Positions 14,961-22,398 of a stretch of DNA of 40,017 nucleotides are shown here, one piece after another. Location: positions 1 to 40,017 of IMG/VR virus record IMGVR_UViG_3300050123_000024, one strand, 5' to 3'. The translations under genes were made by a program, and so were the position numbers. Position 1 is the first letter of the stretch, and each line of letters starts with the position of its first letter. The notes beneath the pieces were generated by a model. It did no database searches. It saw nothing but the letters and a program-made list of their open reading frames with translations, and was not told the origin of the DNA. The stretch is from a virus.

Positions 14961-15576
14961 AGGGCAGGACATGTTTAATAAAATTTATACGCTGGAATGT
15001 TTAAACGGTATGGGTTGGTTGGGTGATAACAGTGTCGACTTAGTATTTACAAGTGTTCCATTTAAAAACGAGGATGCGAATGTAAAGACAGATAGTGAAT
15101 ATTGGGATTTATATAGCAAGTGGCATAAAGAAATGTTGCGAGTAGCCAAAAACGCAGTAATTGTAATTCAATCTCCATCAAGGATGAATGAACAGATAAA
15201 AAGGTTCGAGCCGAAACGCACAATGATATGGGGCAAGGGCGTAATTATGAATCATAGCAGATATAATCCTATATTTGTATATCAGCTGACAGACGATTAC
15301 AAGATAAATAAATACATATGGTCAGATACGTTTGGGGTTGACCCTGTGGCTAGTTATAAAAGATGTGGAATAGAGAAAGTACATAAATATCAAGACCCTG
15401 TTTTATTGTACGAAACAGTTTTGAAAATGTTTAAAGATTGTAAAACAGTTCTAGACCCGTTCATGGGAAGTGGCACAACCGCCATAGCTTGCAAAAACTT
15501 AAACCTTAGTTATATAGGGTTTGAAATTGATAGAAATTATGTTGAATTGGCCAATAAGAGATTGGAGGGCGCATGA
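14950..15576 (+). CDS. N4/N6-type DNA methyltransferase
   Basis: It transfers methyl from AdoMet to an exocyclic amine of C or A. Motif IV (residues 34-38) reads TSVPF rather than the usual TSPPY, and motif I near the C-terminus is LDPFMGSGTTAIA (169-181), followed by YIGFEID. The order (IV before I) is the beta-class seen in N4-cytosine enzymes. At 208 residues it is short and lacks a clear target-recognition domain. The altered Pro-Pro pair may change or abolish catalysis. ATG 14971 is an alternative start. Confidence 0.88.
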   Translation: MKNRGQDMFNKIYTLECLNGMGWLGDNSVDLVFTSVPFKNEDANVKTDSEYWDLYSKWHKEMLRVAKNAVIVIQSPSRMNEQIKRFEPKRTMIWGKGVIMNHSRYNPIFVYQLTDDYKINKYIWSDTFGVDPVASYKRCGIEKVHKYQDPVLLYETVLKMFKDCKTVLDPFMGSGTTAIACKNLNLSYIGFEIDRNYVELANKRLEGA

Positions 15577-16121
15577 AAACGACAAGTAACACTATCCGCT
15601 TATCTTTCAACGAAAAATCAATGCCCGAGTTTACTTTAACACTTAATTGTAGCAGAGTAGACGCGATAAAATATGCTACTGAATTAAGGGAGATATTAGG
15701 CAAAGATAAAACGCTGACGGTTGAAATTAAACAGTTTCGTAAAATAAGAAGTCTTGACGCAAATTCGTACGCATGGGTATTAATCTCCAAAATAGCCGAT
15801 ATAGTCCGCACGAGCAAAGAAGAATTATACATTGAAATGCTAAAGAAATATGGACAACGTGAAAAACAATTACTTTCAGTTTTGGCAGATGCCGTTGATA
15901 TGATTTTCAGGGCAACAAATAATCATTGTGTAGAAATTGGTGAAAGCGAATTAAACAGTAAAACATTCAAACATTTAGCGATATTGAAAGGTTCAAGCGG
16001 ATATGATTCAAAGGAGTTTAGCATTTTTCTTGATGGCATAATCTCTGAATGTAAGGAACTTGGGATTGATACGGTGACTGAAAGTGAGAAAAATTTACTT
16101 TTGAAGGAGTGGGGTAAATGA
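15573..16121 (+). CDS. NinB-like recombination protein
   Basis: The 182-residue protein has RSLDANSYAWVLISKIADI, TSKEELYIEMLKKYG and a C-terminal EFSIFLDGIISECKELGIDT, which fit the pattern of NinB/Orf-like proteins of Firmicute phages. NinB binds ssDNA and works with phage annealing proteins. Gene order with ERF, HNH and RusA supports the call. Overlaps of 4 bases with both neighbours show tight coupling. Similarity is recalled from the family pattern. Confidence 0.55.
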   Translation: MKTTSNTIRLSFNEKSMPEFTLTLNCSRVDAIKYATELREILGKDKTLTVEIKQFRKIRSLDANSYAWVLISKIADIVRTSKEELYIEMLKKYGQREKQLLSVLADAVDMIFRATNNHCVEIGESELNSKTFKHLAILKGSSGYDSKEFSIFLDGIISECKELGIDTVTESEKNLLLKEWGK

Positions 16122-16873
16122 ATCACTTAAGTTTGTTTACAGGCATAGGTGGAATTGATTTAGCTGCTGAATGGGTGGGATTTACGACAGTTGGTCAATG
16201 TGAATTTGCTGATTACCCTACTAAAATATTAGAAAAACACTGGCCGTCTGTGCCAAGGTGGAGGGATATACGAGATGTCACAAAGGAAAGTTTTACAGAA
16301 AAAACAAGACTGCGAACAATTGAGCTTATTAGCGGAGGATTTCCTTGTCAGCCTTTTAGTATCGCCGGGAAGCGAAAAGGCAAAGATGATGACCGTTACC
16401 TCTGGCCGGAAATGCTTAGAGTTATATCAGAACTCCAACCCAGTTGGGTTATTGGTGAAAATGTTGCTAACATCCTCAATATGGGAGTCGAATCATGTAT
16501 ATCTGACTTGGAGAATATCGGATATGAAGTACAAATTTTTGTTATTCCAGCTTGTGCCGTCCAGGCTAACCACAGAAGAAACAGAGTGTTTATTATTGCC
16601 AACTCCAAGAGCAAGCGACGGCTTTGCGTGGGAAAGGATAGGGAGAAACGATATGCAGACATCAATTTCAAAATCGGTCAAGAAATTAGGGGATATACGC
16701 TTGATTTATTATCTGATGTATCTGAGTTTTTCGATAATCCAGTGTGCGGAATACGCAGAAACGATGATGGGCTTTCCGAAGGGGTGGACAGACTTAAATG
16801 TTTAGGAAACGCAGTAGTACCGCAACAAGTTTACCCAATATTAAAAGCAATCTATGAAATAGAAAGAAGGTGA
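16118..16873 (+). CDS. DNA cytosine-5 methyltransferase (Dcm type)
   Basis: Motif I LFTGIGGIDLAAE (residues 6-18), motif IV GGFPCQPFS with nucleophile C77, motif VI ENV (114-116), motif VIII ANHRRNRVFI (150-159) and motif X LGNAVVPQQ (about 231-239) are all present. The enzyme methylates C5 of cytosine, probably to protect phage DNA from restriction. At 251 residues the target-recognition region between motifs VIII and X is very short. A different frame over 16275-16805 is also open and protein-like; see the separate entry. Confidence 0.94.
   Translation: MNHLSLFTGIGGIDLAAEWVGFTTVGQCEFADYPTKILEKHWPSVPRWRDIRDVTKESFTEKTRLRTIELISGGFPCQPFSIAGKRKGKDDDRYLWPEMLRVISELQPSWVIGENVANILNMGVESCISDLENIGYEVQIFVIPACAVQANHRRNRVFIIANSKSKRRLCVGKDREKRYADINFKIGQEIRGYTLDLLSDVSEFFDNPVCGIRRNDDGLSEGVDRLKCLGNAVVPQQVYPILKAIYEIERR
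16275..16805 (+). CDS. Candidate overprinted gene inside the m5C methyltransferase
   Basis: In the second frame, ATG 16275 follows TGGAGG by 11 bases and the ORF runs 176 codons to TAG 16805. The product contains YLTWR, LLFQLVPS, TEETECLLLPTPRASDG and MMGFPKGWTDL in that order. I remember these motifs from phage proteins annotated as methyltransferase-associated C-terminal parts. The main frame over the same bases holds motifs VI to X. Both frames look family-conserved, so this may be a true overlap or the trace of an old frame change. No direct proof of translation is possible from sequence. Confidence 0.4.
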   Translation: MSQRKVLQKKQDCEQLSLLAEDFLVSLLVSPGSEKAKMMTVTSGRKCLELYQNSNPVGLLVKMLLTSSIWESNHVYLTWRISDMKYKFLLFQLVPSRLTTEETECLLLPTPRASDGFAWERIGRNDMQTSISKSVKKLGDIRLIYYLMYLSFSIIQCAEYAETMMGFPKGWTDLNV

Positions 16874-16877
16874 TAAC

Positions 16878-17783
16878 GTGGCAAGACCTAAAAAGGATGG
16901 ACTTGAATATTTTCCGCTTGATACAAAATTTGATGATGAAGTTTTAATGATCGATGCAATGTTCGGTTGCGAAGGAACAGGGATTTTAGTTAAAATGTGG
17001 CAAATTATTTATGCTAACAATTACTACATAAATTGGGGCGAAAGAGAAGTTCTTGTCTACAAAAGTAGGCTAAATGCCGACATTAACATAATAAATGACG
17101 TCATAAATGAGTGTTTAAAATGGGGAGTATTCAACGAAAATTTGTATAAAAAATATCAGATATTAACATCAGGTGGAATACAAAAAAGATTCATTGAAGC
17201 AACTCAAAGAAGAAAGGAAATTGAGTTTGTTAAAGAGTATTTGCTCTTGAAAGACATTAAGAAAATGTATCCTCGAAAGAACAAAAAAGGTGAATTAGTA
17301 GTTAATGTTGTCATTAATCGAATAAATGCCGTCAATAACCGAGTAAATGACGTCAAAAGTACACAAAGAGAAATAGAAATAGAAAGAGAAATAGAAAGAG
17401 AAATAGAAATAGAAAGTAATATATTGTCGAGTGAAACTGTAAAAGAAATAGTTGATTACCTGAACGCAAAAGCCAAGACAAAATACAGGCACACCTCTAA
17501 CGCAACGAAAGAATTAATTAGGATTCGGTGGAGTGAAGGAAACTCTGTTGATGATTTTAAGACTGTGATTGATAAAAAGTGTGCCGAATGGATCGGAACA
17601 GAATTTGAAAAGTTTTTACGGCCTAGCACATTGTTCAGCACAAAATTTGAGGGGTACTTGAATCAAAACATTATTAAGTCAAAAAGCAAGTCAGCCAAGG
17701 ATAATTTTGAACAAAGGGAATACCCAGATGAAGTATTAGAGAGTTTATATTTTAACTCAGATAAGGAGGATGATGATGGTTGA
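16878..17783 (+). CDS. DnaD-like replication initiation protein
   Basis: The N-terminal domain (MARPKKDGLEYFPLDTKF, then EGTGILVKMWQIIYANNYYI) is the Lin1244/Lin1753-type (DUF4373) winged-helix found in phage initiators. The C-terminal domain (VDYLNAKAKTKYRHTSNATK, then FLRPSTLFSTKFEGYLNQ) is the conserved phage C-terminal domain of DnaD-like proteins. Between them is a linker with seven-residue repeats and an EIE/REIE run. The middle of the gene carries the candidate replication origin. It would open the origin and recruit the host helicase. No helicase loader is recognised next to it. Confidence 0.88.
   Translation: MARPKKDGLEYFPLDTKFDDEVLMIDAMFGCEGTGILVKMWQIIYANNYYINWGEREVLVYKSRLNADINIINDVINECLKWGVFNENLYKKYQILTSGGIQKRFIEATQRRKEIEFVKEYLLLKDIKKMYPRKNKKGELVVNVVINRINAVNNRVNDVKSTQREIEIEREIEREIEIESNILSSETVKEIVDYLNAKAKTKYRHTSNATKELIRIRWSEGNSVDDFKTVIDKKCAEWIGTEFEKFLRPSTLFSTKFEGYLNQNIIKSKSKSAKDNFEQREYPDEVLESLYFNSDKEDDDG
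17070..17363 (+). repeat. Iteron-like repeats in the initiator gene: candidate origin
   Basis: Five 21-base units related to RTAAATGMCGTCAWWAAY start at 17070, 17091, 17301, 17322 and 17343. The last three are tandem and encode (V/I)N(V/A/D)V repeats. A purine-rich A+T-rich run of AGAAAT units follows at 17366-17415. Iterons in the linker of the initiator gene, followed by an easily melted strand-asymmetric run, is the plan of the lambda origin inside gene O. Confidence 0.55.
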
Positions 17784-18210
17784 ATATATCAAAACGGGAT
17801 ACAAGCGAACATTAAAAATATGCCCGATATGCAAGTGCGAAAGGTTAATGAGATTTAATCAAAAAGTATGTCCCGGTGAATGTGCAAAAGAACATAACAG
17901 GCAATTGCAAAAAGAATGGTATAGAGCGGGTCGGCGAAAGGTTAAAAAGAAAGCGGTAATAATAAAGCCGGCTAAAACAGAACATAGAGAGCTGAGCGAT
18001 TTAACCGAAGGTTTAATTTGCATATATACCCATGCCAGCGGCGAAAGAAACACAGTCAAACAGATAGCGGAGGACCTCAGCAGACCAGTCAAGCAAGTAA
18101 AAAGTATTCTCAGTGAAGCCCGCAAAAGTGGCAGATATGAGAAGTATATCGAACAGTTGGAAAAGTATCACAATATATACTATGAGTTGCAGGAGAGGGG
18201 AGCGGTATGA
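17776..18210 (+). CDS. Zinc-finger plus helix-turn-helix protein
   Basis: Of three consecutive ATGs (17770, 17773, 17776) the last has the best distance to AAGGAGG. The N-terminus has CPICKCERLMRFNQKVC and CAKEHNRQ, a treble-clef zinc site; the middle is basic; the C-terminus has TVKQIAEDLSRPVKQVKSIL, a helix-turn-helix. It is likely a DNA-binding protein of the replication region, perhaps a helper of the initiator, but the role is unknown. Its start overlaps the end of the initiator gene. Confidence 0.65.
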   Translation: MVEYIKTGYKRTLKICPICKCERLMRFNQKVCPGECAKEHNRQLQKEWYRAGRRKVKKKAVIIKPAKTEHRELSDLTEGLICIYTHASGERNTVKQIAEDLSRPVKQVKSILSEARKSGRYEKYIEQLEKYHNIYYELQERGAV

Positions 18211-18638
18211 ACATGGAATTAATGTTTAGCAGTAACGACAATGGTTGGGCTACTCCAAAAGATTTTTTTGATAAATTAGACGCTGAATTTAATTTTACGC
18301 TTGATCCATGTGCAACAGCAGAAAACGCAAAATGTAATCGTTATTTCACTAAGGAACAAGATGGATTAAAGCAATTTTGGGGACACGATACAGTATTTTG
18401 TAACCCTCCATATGGCCGCGAAATTGGGAAATGGGTGGAACATGCGTTCAATACACACTGGGTAAACGATAACACAATCGTTATGTTATTACCATCAAGA
18501 ACAGACACAAGGTGGTTTCACAGATACATATATAGTAAAGCGGAAATTAGATTTATAAAGGGTCGTCTGAAATTTGGGGACAGTAAAAATTCGGCACCAT
18601 TCCCAAGTATGGTAGTAATTTTTAAAGGAGCGATATGA
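18207..18638 (+). CDS. Phage N6-adenine methyltransferase (Dam-like)
   Basis: The 143-residue protein matches the DNA N-6-adenine methyltransferase (PF05869-type) family: WATPKDFFDKLDAEFNFTLDPCA, then FCNPPYG (motif IV at 66-69), MLLPSRTDTRWFH and FIKGRLKFG. These phage enzymes methylate adenine, often GATC. Length is normal. It is the third methyltransferase in 3.7 kb. Confidence 0.93.
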   Translation: MNMELMFSSNDNGWATPKDFFDKLDAEFNFTLDPCATAENAKCNRYFTKEQDGLKQFWGHDTVFCNPPYGREIGKWVEHAFNTHWVNDNTIVMLLPSRTDTRWFHRYIYSKAEIRFIKGRLKFGDSKNSAPFPSMVVIFKGAI

Positions 18639-18784
18639 CTAAACAAAAAATAAACAAATACCTAAATGTAATTTTAGACTGCATAAATGATATTAGGCTT
18701 GATTGGCAGGTTGAAATGAATATTCAAGTGCTAAAACTTACGGCTGATGAATTATTGAAAAAATTTAAGGAGGACGAAAAATGA
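18635..18784 (+). CDS. Small hypothetical protein, 49 aa
   Basis: It overlaps the stop of the dam-like gene (ATGA) and the start of the next gene in the same way. The product is helical (KYLNVILDCINDIRLDW-, TADELLKKFKEDEK). AAAGGAG precedes it. No family recognised. Confidence 0.6.
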   Translation: MTKQKINKYLNVILDCINDIRLDWQVEMNIQVLKLTADELLKKFKEDEK

Positions 18785-19071
18785 AAATTTATGATATTGA
18801 TGTGTTTGCTAATACTTGTGGATATTTTTACAACGCTTGCGTTGAGGAAAGTTTTAACTGCAACAATGGGTACAATTGTAGGCATCCAGAGCAGGAAGAA
18901 TTAGAATTTAACAAAAAAACAGGTAAAACAGTAGGAAGGTGTCATGCGTTTTCGTGCCCATTAGGAGCCGAAGCTGACGAAGAAGATTTTATTGATCCAG
19001 ACGTAGACCAAAACGGATATGACACTTATGAAGAAGGACATTTTATCATTGTGGAGGAGGAAGAAAAATGA
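18781..19071 (+). CDS. Cys-rich acidic hypothetical protein, 96 aa
   Basis: Six Cys lie in the first 60 residues (CGYFYNACVEES, CNNGYNC, CHAFSC), which suggests a metal or disulfide site, and the tail is strongly acidic. It is preceded by AAGGAGG. Family unknown, though similar small proteins occur in many clostridial phages. Confidence 0.6.
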   Translation: MKIYDIDVFANTCGYFYNACVEESFNCNNGYNCRHPEQEELEFNKKTGKTVGRCHAFSCPLGAEADEEDFIDPDVDQNGYDTYEEGHFIIVEEEEK

Positions 19072-19280
19072 GAATAGGACATTTATCAAGCACAACAACA
19101 GCAAAATGTATTAAATGCGGGAAACCAACAAGCACATATAAGACATACGACCAAGGTGGAATTGAAATAAGAATACCTTTGTGTGATAGGGATGAAAGAC
19201 ATTGTTATAGAGAAGTTGACATTAAATTTATAGCAGATACGGCAATTAAATTAATCAAGAGGGAGGTAAACCATGAATAA
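19068..19280 (+). CDS. Small protein with CxxC motif, 70 aa
   Basis: CIKCGKPTSTYKTYDQGG and LCDRDERHCYRE give a possible four-ligand zinc site. It overlaps both neighbours by 4-8 bases. Function unknown. Confidence 0.6.
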   Translation: MRIGHLSSTTTAKCIKCGKPTSTYKTYDQGGIEIRIPLCDRDERHCYREVDIKFIADTAIKLIKREVNHE

Positions 19281-19635
19281 AGAAAATAAATTGGCAAGAT
19301 GTATAAATAATTCTCACACATGGAGAGACATGTTAACAATAGGTAAAGAATACAAAGTGTTAAATTTATACGATGATGAATATGCAGGATATGAAATGTT
19401 AGAAATTGTATGTGATGACGGAGAAGTACACCCTTATCGCGCTGACAGATTTGTTATAACAGAAAGTAAAAGTATAGACGAAAAGATAAAGCAATTAGTT
19501 TCTGTGCTGAGTATGTGCGACCCTCGTATAAATTATGGCGAGGGGATGGCGTGCCAATTCTGCAAAGACTTAAAAGAGCATAAAAAGGATTGTATATATT
19601 TAAATTTGACCGAAGGAGGTGGGCAACATCAATAA
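19273..19635 (+). CDS. Hypothetical protein, 120 aa
   Basis: The N-terminal 60 residues (LARCINNSHTWRDMLTIGKEYKVL, split; then VHPYRADRFVI) form a small beta-barrel-like domain common in phage accessory proteins. The C-terminus has CQFCKDLKEHKKDC. The last residues overlap the beginning of the broken ssb gene. Function unknown. Confidence 0.65.
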   Translation: MNKENKLARCINNSHTWRDMLTIGKEYKVLNLYDDEYAGYEMLEIVCDDGEVHPYRADRFVITESKSIDEKIKQLVSVLSMCDPRINYGEGMACQFCKDLKEHKKDCIYLNLTEGGGQHQ

Positions 19636-20089
19636 GGCAATTTTAATGGGAAGATTAACAAAGGATCCAGAGCTTAAATATACGACTACTACAAATATGG
19701 CAGTATGCAATTTTACACTTGCAGTCAATCGTCGTTTCGCTAAAGAAGGACAAGTTTCAGCAGATTTTATCAACATCATAACGTGAAATAAAACAGCTGA
19801 GTTTTGCTCAAAATGGTTTAAAAAAGGTCAGTAGGTAGCCGTAATAGGGTCAATTCAAACTCGTACTTGGGACGATAATGAAGGTAAAAAACATTATGCA
19901 ACCGATGTTGTTGCGGATGAGGCTTATTTTGCAGAGAGTAAGCAAGTTGATAATCACGACAGTTACGAGTTGACAAATACTATAGCAGCAGAGACAGTGA
20001 AAGGGTTTATAAAGCCAGTTGAAACGCAAAGGGTTATAGATGGTGAACTTGGGTTTTATCCGATTGATACGGACCAACTTCCCTTCTAA
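19628..20089 (+). pseudogene. ssb: Single-strand DNA-binding protein gene, broken by two nonsense codons
   Basis: The frame reads NKAILMGRLTKDPEL..., an OB-fold SSB start, then NFTLAVNRRF, DFINII and VAVIGSIQTRTWDDNEGKKHY, and ends with the acidic tip DTDQLPF. TGA at 19784 replaces the conserved Trp of 'INIxxWNKTAE' (Trp54 in E. coli numbering). TAG at 19832 replaces the residue after KKGQ. The expected ATG start is ATC (19628-19630), with GGAGGTGGG upstream. There is no frameshift, so decay is recent. Readthrough cannot be excluded, but neighbours end normally at TGA and TAG, so the code is standard. Confidence 0.85.
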
Positions 20090-20112
20090 GTTAAAATTAA
20101 AAAGGAGAAATT

Positions 20113-20391
20113 ATGAGTTTACAAATAATTAAACGCAGAGAAATGCAAAAAACAGAGATTGAAACGATAGACCGAATTAGAGACGATGCTCCTCAGATTT
20201 CTTACAGCAGTGAGGGTAGAATCGCAATAAGAATCCCTCAAAGTAGTGGTGATACACTTGTTGTACTAGATAGGCCACTTACGAAAGAGTTAATTAGATT
20301 TATAAAAAATGGAGTACAAGAGTTGCCGACAGGACAATCGTGGTGTAGTAAATGTGCAGACGAATTCAACAGTCAAGATTTGCCTTTCTAA
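20113..20391 (+). CDS. Hypothetical protein with SSB-like C-terminal tail, 92 aa
   Basis: The product has SEGRIAIRIPQSSGDTLVVLD, a helix, then WCSKCADEF and ends NSQDLPF. The last residues mimic the tail of SSB (DDxIPF/DxLPF) through which repair and replication proteins are recruited. It follows the broken ssb by 23 bases with AAAGGAG. It may be a partner or substitute for recruiting host factors, but this is only suggested by the tail. Confidence 0.6.
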   Translation: MSLQIIKRREMQKTEIETIDRIRDDAPQISYSSEGRIAIRIPQSSGDTLVVLDRPLTKELIRFIKNGVQELPTGQSWCSKCADEFNSQDLPF

Positions 20392-20500
20392 CCACCGCTC
20401 AAAGCTCAAAATTGACACGAGGACAAGTTTTATATATGTATGGGTGAAAAGTTACATTGACATAAATAAAAATAGCTTAAAAAGGATTAGGAGGAATGAC

Positions 20501-20671
20501 ATGGCTAAGCGAACAATAGAAAATTGCACATTGATTAAAAAAATGGTGAGAAAAGATATAGGAGAACCACATCAATATGTAAACGGAAAATGCGACGGAT
20601 ATTTAACCGATGAAGAACCACACGAGATATGCGATAAATGTAAATTGTGCACGAGTTACGAGGAGGAATAG
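20501..20671 (+). CDS. Small Cys-rich protein, 56 aa
   Basis: AGGAGG precedes ATG 20501. The C-terminal half has CDGYLTDEEPHEICDKCKLC, a likely zinc site. An upstream ATG in frame at 20309 lies inside the previous gene and lacks a ribosome site. The 109 bases before this gene (20392-20500) show no feature. Confidence 0.6.
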   Translation: MAKRTIENCTLIKKMVRKDIGEPHQYVNGKCDGYLTDEEPHEICDKCKLCTSYEEE

Positions 20672-20673
20672 CA

Positions 20674-21045
20674 ATGTTTATACCATACAAATTTACACAG
20701 TTAAACGACTACATAGACGCAGAGCGTACAAATAAATTTATCGCTTCTGCAATTAAAAAAAGAGAAACAGAAGTTGCAAGATTGTATTCACTAAAGCAAG
20801 GCACGATTGAAAAACTAGTTAAAATTAGATTCATTTGGAGTATTAAAAACGTAAAAGTTGACCCTGACAATATAGCATTTGCAAAGAAATTCATTTTAGA
20901 TGGAATGGTAAAAGCTGGACTACTCAAAAACGATACACACAGGTACATAAAAGGATTCATAGACGATTTTTGGGTGGGAGATAAAGAAGGTGTAAGTGTA
21001 CTGTTTATTGATGTAGACGAAAATGGAGACAGATTACTAAAATAA
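20674..21045 (+). CDS. rusA: RusA-family Holliday junction resolvase
   Basis: AGGAGG precedes ATG 20674. The 123-residue protein has the RusA signature: VKVDPDNIAFAKKFILDGMVKAGLL (D63, D65, K71 or K72 and D76), then NDTHRYIKGF with D87. These acidic residues bind Mg2+ and cut four-way junctions, here to resolve recombination or replication branches before packaging. The N-terminal part is longer than in RusA of E. coli. Confidence 0.85.
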   Translation: MFIPYKFTQLNDYIDAERTNKFIASAIKKRETEVARLYSLKQGTIEKLVKIRFIWSIKNVKVDPDNIAFAKKFILDGMVKAGLLKNDTHRYIKGFIDDFWVGDKEGVSVLFIDVDENGDRLLK

Positions 21046-21066
21046 TTAAGTGATGGAGGTAGTGGA

Positions 21067-21285
21067 ATGAAAAGAATACGAAAGATTATTTGTAATTGGT
21101 TTTATACTACTGAAAATGGAGAGGAATATGAATCTTACGAGGTAGGACATAATGAAGTCGTGGAAATAGAAAGACATATACCGAGAAATGGGCTAGAACG
21201 CGATTTTTGTCTTGTAAAACTTGAAAATGGAACAGAGGTTATAAAATTCAACGTGGATTCAATAAATTTTAAGGAGGTAGATTGA
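21067..21285 (+). CDS. Hypothetical protein, 72 aa
   Basis: GGAGG precedes the ATG. It is a mixed beta protein (EVGHNEVVEIERHIPRN, VKLENGTEVIKFNVDSI). It ends FKEVD at a junction (AAGGAGGTAGATTGATGA) that recurs after the next gene. Function unknown. Confidence 0.6.
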   Translation: MKRIRKIICNWFYTTENGEEYESYEVGHNEVVEIERHIPRNGLERDFCLVKLENGTEVIKFNVDSINFKEVD

Positions 21286-21467
21286 TGATTGTAAATTGTG
21301 ATGTAGTTGACTGCATAAACAATAAAAATTGTAAATGTACTGCGGATAGCATTAATTTAGGATTAAATCATGACAGCGACGGCATATGTCATATTGAATG
21401 CACTAACTATGTTTGTGATCCTAACTGGAGAGTAAAAAATAATTTAATTATTAAGGAGGTAGATTGA
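21282..21467 (+). CDS. DUF1540-like Cys-rich protein, 61 aa
   Basis: VNCDVVDCINNKNCKCTAD-SINL and CHIECTNYVC match the pattern of DUF1540 small proteins (C-x3-C-x4-N-x3-C-x-A). These are found in Clostridia and are thought to bind metal. It ends IKEVD at the repeated junction. Start is one of two adjacent ATGs. Confidence 0.6.
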   Translation: MMIVNCDVVDCINNKNCKCTADSINLGLNHDSDGICHIECTNYVCDPNWRVKNNLIIKEVD

Positions 21468-21964
21468 TGAAATGTGAACATAAAAGGATATGCGACAATT
21501 GCAAACTAGATAAAAGCCGTGACTGTTGTAATTGCTTTAATGGGTTAGACCATAAAAAGTTTAGTTGTAAAATATGCAAAGATAATAAGCCGTTGACAAT
21601 AGCGGAGTTAGAGCAGATGGACGGCGAGCCTGTGTGGGTAACTCATAAAAAATGTTGTTGTGAACGTAGATTGGTACATGTTAGTGACAACCCTGAGTAT
21701 AGTCGATTAACAGATAAATGTGGGAGCCCTCTACTGTTTAGCGAATTTAACAAACACAATGTAAAAGTCTACAAACAAAAGCCATCTCCACGCATGGTGA
21801 CAATTGCACAGGCGATAGAGGGAAAGTTGTTGGTAAAACTTGCAAACGATAGTGAATACAAAAGCCCAACATATCAAATATTCGAACTAAAAGGTTGCAG
21901 TGACCACACCTTTGCTCATTATTTAGAGGATGCATGTTGGGAGGCAAAGGAGGTAGATAATTGA
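21464..21964 (+). CDS. Cys-rich N-terminal protein of unknown function, 166 aa
   Basis: The first 40 residues have eight Cys (CEHKRICDNC, CCNCFN, CKICKDN), probably two zinc sites. A second part (PLTIAELEQMDGEPVWV, then CCCERRLV) is a mixed domain. The C-terminus ends AKEVDN at the third copy of the junction. Function unknown. Confidence 0.6.
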   Translation: MMKCEHKRICDNCKLDKSRDCCNCFNGLDHKKFSCKICKDNKPLTIAELEQMDGEPVWVTHKKCCCERRLVHVSDNPEYSRLTDKCGSPLLFSEFNKHNVKVYKQKPSPRMVTIAQAIEGKLLVKLANDSEYKSPTYQIFELKGCSDHTFAHYLEDACWEAKEVDN

Positions 21965-22398
21965 GAAATTACACAGGAGGAATCCCAAGCTACAAATGGA
22001 ACACGATACAAGCGATATTATCCTCGTACGACACTATGAGAAAAGAATACGCACAACGGACAAGCTCGATTCTCTTATCGTCACCTTCACCACCCGACGG
22101 ACAGCCTAGAGGTACGAATTTGAGCGATACAACGGGTGACAAGGCAACACAACTCAATAGCCCATTTATGGTGCGATTGTTGGCAAATATTATAGCAGTT
22201 GAAACAGCTTTTGAAAACATGGACAAGGCTGAACAGGAGTTTGCCAGACAATACTTTTTTCAGGGCAGACGGTACATAGATTGTGATATAAGAGTAAAAA
22301 GAAAAGGTAAAATAGTAATTTTGAGTGTAAATACACTGTCAAGAGTATGCAAGAGGATTGTATATACAGTGGGGAAAGAATTAGGAGAAATAGAATAG
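21961..22398 (+). CDS. ArpU/RinA-type late transcription regulator
   Basis: TTG start at 21961 after AAGGAGG. The N-terminus has an unstructured Ser/Pro-rich segment; the C-terminal 80 residues (QYFFQGRRYIDCDIRVKRKG, SVNTLSRVCKRIVYTVGKELG) look like a sigma-factor region 4 helix-turn-helix as in ArpU/RinA. Such proteins switch on late packaging and structural genes. Its place at the end of the early operon, before the terminase, supports this. Confidence 0.7.
   Translation: MRNYTGGIPSYKWNTIQAILSSYDTMRKEYAQRTSSILLSSPSPPDGQPRGTNLSDTTGDKATQLNSPFMVRLLANIIAVETAFENMDKAEQEFARQYFFQGRRYIDCDIRVKRKGKIVILSVNTLSRVCKRIVYTVGKELGEIE

Noticed and set aside
19628-20089. Stop codon reassignment (TGA as Trp, TAG as Gln) to explain ssb
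   Set aside because: Other genes end tightly at TGA and TAG with overlapping starts (for example 13988, 18636, 11937), so the standard code applies; the missing ATG also points to decay.
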